Shown here: piece after piece, positions 36,146 to 48,500 of the stretch | Layout of the letters: the number at the start of each line of letters is the position of its first letter | How positions within the stretch are numbered: the first letter of the stretch is position 1 | From: Kryptolebias marmoratus | Taxonomy: Eukaryota; Chordata; Actinopteri; Cyprinodontiformes; Rivulidae | NCBI RefSeq assembly: GCF_001649575.2 | Contig: NC_051439.1 | Span: 12,662,754-12,726,753 of the forward strand | Length of the DNA stretch: 64,000 nt | Direction of reading: 5' to 3' | Program-made: the position numbers and the translations under genes | The notes under the pieces: generated by a model | Told to the model about the DNA's origin: nothing | Database searches by the model: none | Seen by the model: the letters and a program-made list of their open reading frames with translations, nothing else

Positions 36146-39100
36146 TTACTCCTGCTTGCTCAGCTTGTACTCCCGTTTGATCCTGGCGTAGGGGCCGATG
36201 CTGTCGTCGAACACGAAGTCCCACAGCACCCGAGACCAGGAGTTGTGCTGGGGCAGGGAGTCGTAATACTCCGCCGCGATCTTTTTCACCTGCCGACAGG
36301 AGAGCACAAGGAGCCGGGAGTCAGCAAAACACTCCCACGTGTCAGAGGAAACTGTGTGGACTCAAGGAGGGTGATGACTTAATTTCTCTAAGACAATCAT
36401 GCTGGTAGCAAAGAACAGTGTTTATTACAACACCTATAAATAGAAAGAGGAATAAGTGACATTTGGTGCTCGTGTGATCTCTGAAGTCTTATCGGCCCGC
36501 TTCGGCAATAAATGAGGCTGTCATCATTTTCCATTCAGCTCGTAAAAAAAAATGACTCAAGTCTAAAGTTTACTTGTTCAGGTATTTGACTCACCTGAGG
36601 TAGTTTACTGCCAGGTATGCTGGGGAAGTCATGGTGCTCCATGTGATAGCCTACGTTAAAGGTGATGCAGTTCAGCGGTCCGTAGTACGAGTACGTCTCG
36701 TATCCCTTCAGAAACATGTAATGCTCGGATATGAAGTGTCCAGAGATGGGGTGCAGTCCCATGCCCAAAATAGACCCAGCGACGAGGTAAACGATGGGCT
36801 TCGGCCCCCAGAAATACAGGATAAGTGCGTCTGCTGCGAGCTGAACGACCGTATTCTGGATTTCCATCATACCCACCGGTTTCGGGTTGACCACCAGCGG
36901 CCGTAGGGCGTAAAACAGAGGCTGGAGGAAGAGCCAGAGGACCTTCCGGGCCGGGGTGCAGAAGAACCATCCCTCGAAGTCCGTCGGGATGTCCACATCC
37001 AGCTGGTCGCCGCCCAGGTACCGGTGGTGGTCGATGTGGTACTTCTTGAAGGAAGCGGAGTAGGGCACGCCGATGGGCAGGTTGGCCCACATGGCAAACC
37101 AGCGGTTCCACTTGGCCCACTTGTTGCCGAAGGCCACGTTGTGCGAGATGTCGTGGATGGCCAGGGTCAGCGAGTGGTTGATGCAGCCTCCGAAGGCGTA
37201 GGCCCAGAAGAAGACCCACTTCCAGGACAGATCGTGGACCAGGTAGCAGGCCAGAAGCTGGGTCAGGACCATGCCGCTTACTACCCACTTCAGCTGGGGG
37301 TCTGGACCCATCAGGGTCTTGATCTCGGGATATTTAGCTGAGGAGGGAAAACAGCAGAGCTGAAAACACCGGAAGCAGCATTGGATGATTTGAATGCACA
37401 TCAATTAAAAACCATACATTGGTTAATTACTCTGAAAGGAAAGAATCGTACATAGCGCCGCTCAAGGTGGCTGCATGTTGGAGTAGCTCTGTTGCATCCA
37501 TTCTGAGATATTGTTTTTGAAAACTTTCTTCTTCTTTTTTTTTCTTGATGTAAATTTGTGTATGATTGTTTCCTCTGGGATCAGATGCTGTGCAGCTGGA
37601 AGGATTTTTACTGAAATCATTTTACTTTTGGACATTTTGTTATGATGCGTAACCATAACAACAACAACCGGAAGCAGTGGATTAACATCTTTTACTCTTC
37701 AGTGTTAAACGTGAAGTTCACTGAAGTCCAGTCATGGCCAGAACCAAGCAGACCGCCTGTAAATCCACCGGAGGTAAAGCTCCCAGGAAGCAGATCACCA
37801 CTAAAGAGCCCCGGCCACCGGCGGAGTGAAGAAGCCTCACCGCGACAGGCCCGGGACCGGGACTCTCAGGGAGATCCACCCCTACCAGAAGTCCACCGAG
37901 CTGCTCATTTAGAAGCTGCCCTTCCAGCGCCTGGTCCGGGAGATCGCCCAAGTCTTCAACATCGATCCTGAGCTTTCAGAGCTCGGCTATTGTGGCTCCA
38001 CAGGAGGCCAGCGAGGTTCACCTGGTGGGGCTCTTTGAGGACACATCAGGACAGACCGCTACAAGAGAACCTTCCTGTCCACAGCCATCAGCAACTAGAA
38101 CAACTCTTTAACAAAACCAGGATTATGAGCTACAAAAACATTTAATTTCCCTTCGGGATTAATAAAGTATTTTTGAATTTGAATGAATTGAATTTGCCTC
38201 GACAGCAGCAGAGACAGCCGTTTAGTAGAACAAAGTAATTTAACGCCTTTCTCTATAAGGTTAAGAAAGGCACTGTGGGACACGTTCGAAGGCCCCCGCC
38301 CTTCTCTTGGGAAAAACCTGCTGACAAAAGTCAAGTTTAATTGGGAGAGGTGTTGCTTTGCCAGAGAGGAACAACACGCTCATAATTACCAGGGAACGGC
38401 TCGGATTGCCTCGTGGTAAACATAATCCCGCTCTCCGGGATGCACAAGTACGGATTCATGACGGTGACCACACCTTTCAGGCCCTCCGAGGAGGCGCGGA
38501 CCACGCCGGGAGCTCGCCTCATTGTAGGCCAGGGGCAGCTGCGCGCCACCTGGGGAAGTCACATGCAAATGTAACATGCCATTTTGTTTACAGCTTTCCC
38601 TGTTTGATCCCTCTACGCAAATCCAGCCTACTTCACGATAACTGAAAACAAAAGGACACTTTTTATAATGTCTCCGCTTCATGGACCATACTGTCTTTGG
38701 ATTAATGCTCAGACGGATTTCCCTGGTGCTCCTCTACATTGTACAACAATAATCTGTCAACATTAACCCAATCTCTTCTCACTCTAATGACTGACATAAA
38801 TTCATCTAAAGAGACACTTAAGGTTAATATTTTTTAAATGTTATAGCGTTGCTTTTGTCCGCCCACAGGAGCAGAAAGTTAAATCAATAACCAGACCTCA
38901 TAAAAACCTCTGTTTGAACTGCTTAATGGCTCCGTGAGAAACACACAGAGTGCTACCATTAATGGGTTTCAGAGGGAAACCTTTTATTCAGAGACTTACT
39001 AAACAACACCCAGATTTCAGAATGAGGCTTTAAGTCAAAAAATGATCAACGCTTCCTGCTTTGGAGGAAGCGTGGAGCCGTCATGAGGTGCCACGACAAT

Positions 39101-40254
39101 CACAATGTCTTGTGACATCACGGGACGCAGTGTGTGACACCGTCCAAGAGTCGAACGGCGTGCCCCTCAGTTTAAACGGGCCCCTGTTGATCCGAATGTC
39201 TTCCCCTTGGCTTCCCTTGGACCCTTCCTCCATGGGACATAATCGAAACACAAAAACACCCTTTAATATTTAATGCCTCAGAGGTGTCAAAAACAAAAAC
39301 AACAACAACCCATCACCCATGAGACACTCGTCCCGCGCCAGAGCAGCCGCGCGACAGGCGAACAAAGGCCAGGGTGAAATATACACGAGCAGGCTGCTGC
39401 CTTGTTCGTTTAAACTTTTCATTTTTAATGTGAAATCAAATTACACGACAAATCGGTTTGATGTAGCTGATACAGATAAGGGAACAAAGGTCCTCCACGT
39501 CTGCCCTTTAGGTCACCGTCTTTAAGAAATAAGAAGGTATACATGTTAAAGCAGGCTTTATGATGAATAAAAACAAAACAAAACAAAAAAAGCTGAATAA
39601 CACCATTCTTCACTTATCTAATGATCTTTTGTAGGAGAGGAATGTGAGCAGTCACATTCACGGCTCTGCTCATCTTCACGCCTCTTTTTAGGAAAAGATG
39701 TCTTGTTTATTCATTTATGTGTTTGTTTTATTGAAATAAAACAGGACAAAATGTCAACGCTGCATTAAGTTACAGTCAGAGCCATGGGAGGGTCTGTGAC
39801 ATGTAACTATTGGGAGAAAATAATAATTATAATAACAATAAATTTAAAAGAAAAAATTGCTGAAAATGAACTGAAATCACAGTTTTGGCTTAAAAAGTTG
39901 CATTTTCTAATGATTTATAGTTCTATTTAAATTGTAAACAAGGCTACTTTTAACTTTTATAATGAAAACAATTTAAATAAATTTTTAAAAAGACAATTTT
40001 TTTACACATACACAGAGTAGTCAGGGAACTGCTAGTAAACTGGTTTAACCGGAAAGGGTTTTATAGAGAAAACTGACTGACTTTTTTTTTTGTTTAGTTT
40101 GTTTGTTTGTTTGTTTACCCCCAAACTCTAATTTCACGCAAACGAAAAGTTACAAACCCCGCGAGCCCTCACCGAGAATTTCTTTCCTCCTGGAAGTGTG
40201 CGGCTGGTCCGTGTACACCCATTCAAAGTCTATCCTTCCACCTGTCTTCCCCAT
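36146..40254 (-). CDS. degs2: DEGS2, sphingolipid delta(4)-desaturase/C4-hydroxylase
   Basis: Three exons on the minus strand: 40254-40173, 37337-36595, 36289-36146. They total 969 bases, so 322 residues against 323 for human. The start [20 protein letters not shown] gives the family N-terminus; ATG at 40254 is preferred because this exon splices in phase to AKYPEIKTL. Three di-iron histidine boxes are intact: HDISH (89-93), HIDHH (128-132) and HMEHH (259-263). Several hydrophobic spans fit an ER membrane protein, and the C-terminus is [16 protein letters not shown]2 desaturates and C4-hydroxylates dihydroceramides, giving ceramide and phytoceramide. DEGS2 is preferred over DEGS1 from the neighbours (YY1 beside it, EVL next) and the overall match. 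It shares a 1.3 kb head-to-head spacer with YY1. The first intron carries a histone H3 pseudogene. Confidence 0.93.
37734..38098 (+). pseudogene. Histone H3 pseudogene in DEGS2 intron 1 (antisense to the host)
   Basis: Begins at an ATG with [20 protein letters not shown], near identical to the H3 tail but with R8 replaced by Cys. It then reads in shifted frames through [25 protein letters not shown] (then a stop codon) and [18 protein letters not shown]. Multiple frameshifts and in-frame stops (about 37827 and 37910) destroy the gene. The C-terminal third is scrambled. There are no introns, as expected for H3. A LINE-type tail starts about 40 bases after the end of the homology. Confidence 0.9.
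38136..38200 (+). repeat. LINE-type 3' tail fragment
   Basis: AATTTCCCTTCGGGATTAAT, continuing AAAGTATTTTTGAATTTGAA, is the familiar 3' terminus of a fish non-LTR retrotransposon group. A related sequence in the reverse sense is at 49549-49600. Only the tail is present. Confidence 0.6.
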
Positions 40255-40359
40255 GGCTCTGCCGTCTCAGTCCGAGATGACTAAAGCCGGAGAGGAGGTA
40301 TATGTGCGTCTCCCAACCTTGGCGGTATCGGGTACACGCCTATTCGCGCAGGCTCTGAT

Positions 40360-40520
40360 TGGGGTCCGCGCCATTTGAGCGCCGGCGGGGCCCGGCCGGC
40401 GTCTTGGCGCGCCTCCGTCTCTTATTCGCGCCCCTGCCCGCGCGCCGGCGAAATAAACGAGCGGACCCGCCGGTGGGGAGAAGCTGCCTGCCGTGAAGCG
40501 CCGCCCCTAATCTCAGAGGG
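40360..40520. promoter_or_regulatory. CpG-rich core of the DEGS2-YY1 divergent spacer
   Basis: This block is dense in CpG (GGCGCGCC, CGCGCGCCGGCG) within AT-rich surroundings. It lies 100-270 bases upstream of the DEGS2 ATG and about 1.1 kb upstream of YY1. It is most likely the DEGS2 promoter and possibly shared. GGGGCGTGGC near 40518 and CCGCCCC near 40501 are GC/Sp-KLF-type boxes. Confidence 0.5.
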
Positions 40521-41539
40521 GGCGTGGCCACGGTGAATGCACCTGCTGATACGAGTTCAACCTTGGGTGGTTTCCTGCGACTCAAAACATAAAGCTATGG
40601 CCCCGTTTCAAATGTCACAGCGAGTCATTATATATTACATGTTGTGTTTTGGGTTTTTTTCTGTTTATAAAGAAAACTCCGGCTCTCGCTGACTAAAAAT
40701 CTTTTTTTAGGCAAAACCTGATCTGCCGCCCCTGGTTTCCGATGGTTGGACCGGTTTTGCTCTTTTATGAAGTGAGACGTTACAGATGATTGATCAGAAA
40801 ACAAACCCACATTTTATTAAAAGATTACTAAATAATAGAGAAGTAATTATGCAATCGTGGACTGTGAAAATGTCCACAGCTATTGTGCTCTTTTCTTCAT
40901 ATTTTGCTTTTAAACAGCCAGGCTTTCTGGTAATTGTCTTAAGTGGTTTTGATCAATATTTCTTTAGGCTTTTTTCTTTAAGAACATTGACTCCATTTTT
41001 CTCTTTGTCACTTCTGTTGCATTGTCAGGGGAAAGGAATTTGCTTGTTTGTTCACTTAATTCTGACCTATGAAGCATAAAAAAGGCTCCTAAAACTAAAA
41101 CCGATAAACCAGGGCTCTTTGTTTCAGCCTATCACAAAGGCACAGTTTATTCACATTTTTAGGAATTTAACAACAAACAAAACATAACATAATTTGACAG
41201 ACATAAAATAGCATTTTAGTACCAGCAAGGTGATTCCCATCAGTTTAAAACAGGTCCCAGGTCCTGTGTAATATAATTGTTTTTTAAAGGTATTATTCTG
41301 CAAATGTGCGCATGTGCAACAATTACAAAACTCTGCTCCTTTGTTTTACAATAAGTGCTCAAACAAGAGAGTTTTCGAAGAAAGACGCTTAAAAAGTGTG
41401 AATTCCTTTAAACGGGATTTGGATTCGAAATCACGCGAGACTTCAAAACTAGAGCACTGTGGCGACGAGATTTCAGTTGTGGAGAGTTGTTGTCGGAGAG
41501 CGAGAGAGGAGGAAGGCTGAAGACTGGAGCAAAGTGTAA

Positions 41540-43772
<2,233 letters not shown>

Positions 43773-44550
43773 GTCATCCGTGGACGGACCGGGCTTTAAA
43801 AAGAAAAGGTAGAGCACCAGGCGGATGGGACTCCATCTCTGCTCTTTGACAGACGGACAAACTTTCCTCGGTCGGCTTTGTTGCCTCGAGGTGAAAGATT
43901 CAAACTGGGAGGGAGATTTGGAGAGCACACAAAGAGTCCAGGCAGCGAATCTGCGACAACCTGACTTTTCTTTTGGCCCGGATGGAAACGTTTCACGGCT
44001 TCTTCTCATGAAGATATTTATCCACGATTCCTGCACCCGAGAAAAAAACTTATTTATACCTTAACAAAACCACTTAAAGTTTTTTGCAATATCAGTCACA
44101 TGTACATAAATCCTCAGCAACAAGTTTTCAGTTTTTTGTAATTTTGCCCAAGTGTGCATATTGTGCACTGATTTCTATGAGCATTGTCGTCACGTATGTT
44201 TTTAGGACCGTTTTGTTGGTCTTCCTGGAAGAGGTTTCAAACTTCGTTTTACTTCCTTTTCTTTTCTTCTCTCCTCCGCTGGACTTTTGAGGAGATTCGC
44301 AATTTCAAAACCATGTAGATAAATAGTCACGTTGGGTTTTTTTTTGTTGTTGTTGTGGTTTGCTCTTTCACCAGTCATCAGCAGTTAACCCCCGCCACTC
44401 CGCCCCGTTGCACCACAAATACAAAACACGTGATGTCTTCTCAGATAAACTCATCTTAAGATGTAATTTTTCTTTGTAAATGTAATCAGCTCTTTTGAGT
44501 TTCACTGTCAGTAGGAGACAAATCCTGGGGCTGTGCTGATAATGGTGGAT

Positions 44551-44556
44551 AATAAA
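44551..44556 (+). terminator. Candidate YY1 polyadenylation signal
   Basis: AATAAA about 780 bases after the YY1 stop codon. It is followed after about 30 bases by a T-rich stretch (GGTTGTTTTTATT). Confidence 0.6.
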
Positions 44557-44947
44557 GCAACTCAGGTTAGCGCAACATCAGTCACGGTTGTTTTTATTCC
44601 GCCTGGAATGACGAGAAATCCTCAGAAATGTACCAGAAAGTTCAGTTTTACGTTGTTTTTTTTTACTTAAATGTATATATTTGTTGTAGTTGTGTAACTG
44701 ACGGGGCTCAAGGTGACATCTTACAGGTGGCGTGTTGTGTAACGTGACAATGAGTGGATTTCAGAAGGCGTGTCTGAATTTGCAAAAGACAGGTTTCATT
44801 CGGATTCGTTGGCCCCTCTGAGGCAAACCTTCGATACTTCCTGAAACTCTTTAGAAACTGAAACGGGAGCAAAGATGAAGGATCGAATGAGGCCGACTCA
44901 CTGTCACCATCTTAAAGAACAGATCCTCTTTCTTTTTTTTGTTTGTT

Positions 44948-44953
44948 TTTATT
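44948..44953 (-). terminator. Candidate TPP1 polyadenylation signal
   Basis: TTTATT on the plus strand (AATAAA on minus) about 620 bases beyond the TPP1 stop codon. The convergent YY1 signal is about 390 bases away, so the two transcripts would end without overlapping. Confidence 0.5.
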
Positions 44954-45575
44954 AAACTCACAGGAAAAAAGCACCCGCTCTCACATCAACTCATCTGATT
45001 TATGGCTTTGCAAGAACAAACGATGAAATCAAGTGGCGAGTAAACGTATTAGTGCATTTCTTTTAGTTCGTGGCAACTCTTTAAAAACACGAATGGCGTT
45101 AAAACTGCGTGGAGGTTTAAGTGTTATGAGCTCATCCCTGCCGAGACATTTGGTACAAAAACAAAATGCATAAACAACACTTGAAAGCACCCCGACTTCT
45201 CTTGATTGAATACAAGTGTCGAAGATCTTCACATTTCAGCGGTTCCTTCGTTAAGCTTCGTCGTGTTAGGTGCAGCAACAGGTGACTTATTTAAAGCGCA
45301 GGATCACCGTTTGTACCCGTCATTATCTAGATTTGCGTTAAAATCCGGTCCAGTAAAAATGCAGTGATTAACAGAGGAAGGCAGCAGCATTGTTTAAAAA
45401 AATCAGCACAAATCTTAAAAAGTAAAAGCCTTTAAAAGTGACTAGTCATTAAAAACAAAAGCAGCAGTTTCATAATTTCACTGTCCCTCCCTGAAACCTG
45501 ATCAAGAGTTCGACTTGCTCTCGGATAGAATGTCAGCGTTTTTCTTTGTTTGTTTCAGTTTGGAAGAACGTGTTT

Positions 45576-48500
45576 TCAGTCCACGAGGAGCGCAGCCAGC
45601 AGGTCGGGGTAGTTCGGCGTCCCCCAGCCTGTGACGGGGTCCCACGATGGAGTCGCACAGAAGCCGTTCCCCTGAACCTTCTCGTCCAGGCAGCCCAGGT
45701 GGCAACCCTCAGTCACCTGGAGAACAAACAGAAACAAGCGGCGGGTTTTTAGGGAACCCGGCGCACCGAGCGGTTTCTCGAGTTAATATTTCAGCCGGGA
45801 CTGTCGGGTGCGAACTTACATCGAACAGGCCCTGCTGTTTGAGCTTGTAGAGGCGAGGGTTGAAGAAGCCCAGGGCGGGCAGGCCCTTTGAAAAGCGCCG
45901 ATCGTTGATGAGGGAAAGGATGCCTCCGAACACGGGGGTCGACGCCTGGTGGGGGAGAAAAGGGGGGAGGGAGGAATGCATGCAAATCAACGAGACAACC
46001 AAAGGAGCAAACACTTAAAACAAATGTTATCTCCACTTGTTAAAACATTTACCTGCTTTGACTTCTAATTTCCCTATCAATTGTGAGAAAAAGATAAAAA
46101 TACTAAGCTTTAAAAAGTTATTCCTAAAAAGCTGGATGGAGCAGCAAACTTATTTTTCTAACTATTTTTTGTTTCAGACTCATCCGTGCTAGTCTGACAA
46201 CTAAAAGAAATAGTTTTCACTAGAAATACCCTCTAGGCCAACATGCCTCGGGACTAAAGGTGGAAAAAGCCTGAACTGTTGACAAGCTTGCTTACATTTT
46301 TAAAATCGCTGGACTAACTTGGGTGGTTTGGTGTTTTTTCTCGACTCTGTGTTCGTTCTCCGTTCAGAGGAAAACGGCGATCGCGTTTAAAGCATATTTT
46401 TACCGAGGTCCCGGACACCCAGGGGATGGGGATTCTGTTGTTGACCACCCAGTAGTTGTCCGACAGAGCGGCCAGGTCCGGGTAGGCCCGTCCACTGGCG
46501 TTAAAGTACGATGCAGGAGGGAGCTTCGCTGCCACGGACTTCAGGTATCCCTGAACTGCGCTGGCCTGAGGAAACACAGTGACATCATCGTCAGCGCAGG
46601 AAAACAAAACAAGTCGACTGAAGGCTGCGTGTTCGATAATTTGATATCTCTACCTGGTAGCTGGGCATACTGAAGATGTTGCTGAAACCTCCTCCGCTGA
46701 TGTAGTCTGTAACTTCGTACGTGACTTTAAACGGGTTCTTGAACGAAGTTCCTCCAACTGTTGTCACGTATGGGCTGCAGGTACATCATTTTGACAAATA
46801 CTTAGCAAGGATTTTTAGAATAATCTCAACTTTTTGCCCTGTTTTTACGTCAAAGCACCGAAAACTTTATGATGGAAATGTAGGATTTACCTGGAGGCAG
46901 GAAAACTGGGCCTGAAGGTGTTCTGACCTTTACTTAAGTACCTGCATCCGGCCCCGCTGTCACCTGAACAAGACGGGACACGAGAGAGCGATGTAACAGG
47001 CAGATATGCTGCACACATTACAAGCGTTTGAATATCGTTGCACATAAAAGATTAACAAGCTCTCCAGGCGGCTTCATTTGAGCAGCAGCCGTGTTCGTGT
47101 TTCAACTCATTAATCCGAGAATAAGAGTCTTGGCGCGCAGGTTGTCGAGGAGAAGTTGGGACGAATTATCAGCACGCAGTTATGGAAGTGAAAGCTTACT
47201 GTTCCTCTGCTGAACTTTTTCTTTGTGGTCGGCTCCACTGAACCGTTTCTTTTAAGAAACAGGAAGCCGTGCAGCATGAATCACAAAGTGTTGCGCAAAT
47301 AATCTGTCATATGACTGTAAAAAAAATAAAATAAAATAAAAACCTAATTGTCCTAAAACACAAACTGAAATTGTCCCAGACAAAGGCTTTGTCGGCGCAG
47401 CATTGTGTTTCGTTAAGATCGGCTTTTTGCGAGGGTTCCCGGTCGTCTGTGGGTAATTACTGACCCGAGGCGAAGAGCAGAGAAATCCCCCTGACTCCAG
47501 CCTTCATAAACTCCGTGTTTATGCGCGTCATGTAGGCGGCGGACAGGCTGTCCTCGTCGTCTCCGTAGCTGATGGTGTGAACCCAGGGCAGGGCGGACAT
47601 GTTGCTGAGTAAGACCATCCACTGGAGGAAGGGCTCCTGGGACTCGTGACGACCTGGAGACAAACAGAGGACGAAACAAAATGTCTCTGCTCTCTTTCAC
47701 CCGTCGGCGTTGATGCACACATATGGGTGGAGATCGTTTTGTCTGTGCAGACCTGGATTAGTGAACACCCACGTGGGGATGTGGGCCCCTGTGCTCATGA
47801 TGTACTCCAGATCCAGACTGGCCTCCAGACCAGCTTTTCCTCCCCCCTGGGTGCCCACAACCCGATCCACCTGAGACAGGTGCTCGAAGGATCGACCAAA
47901 TATGTACATGAACTCGGCCAAGTCGGTGGGGTGGAAGTACTGCTCCAGGAACTAAGGGAGGTGGAAGGGACAAACCGACATCAGGCGTGGTGCTCGGGAA
48001 CGACCACAGACTAATTAATCCCCACTAATCAAACCGCACCTGAGCTACAGCCTGGCTGTTGTTCTGAGCCGAGCCCACGTCCGCTGCCGTCAGGTTGTAG
48101 CGAGCTCTCAGGACGGTGGGAGTCACTCCGAGGTGCACCCACGCCCCGGACTTTGTCTGCTTCTTGCGGACGTCTTTCCCTTTGGGTGGGAGACGGTGGA
48201 GCCCTCCGACTGTGGAACAAAGCAGCAGTCAGAAGTGACCTCAGAGAGAAACACTCGCACTGAGCAGCGCGGAGAAAGAAATGAAGCTCACCAAAATCGA
48301 GGTGCCGGTGAACTTCATCGTGGACCGAATATGGAGCCGAGGATCTCACGATGGACTGGCCGTCTCTGGCGTAACGGTGGAACCTACTTCCCGGAAGAAG
48401 CTTCTCTGCAACCCTTAACGCAAAAAAACAGTCATAACCTTAATATTCCCAGATCTACCACCAGATAGTTTAAAACTAATAAAGCTCCTGTAGTGGTACT

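Noticed and set aside
36656..37288. A 210-residue minus-strand open frame in DEGS2
   Set aside because: It is the same DNA as the DEGS2 main exon in another frame. The true frame has the three histidine boxes.
40786..41079. A possible short upstream gene between DEGS2 and YY1
   Set aside because: A hydrophobic open frame in AT-rich DNA with no family signature. Nothing supports it apart from absence of stops.
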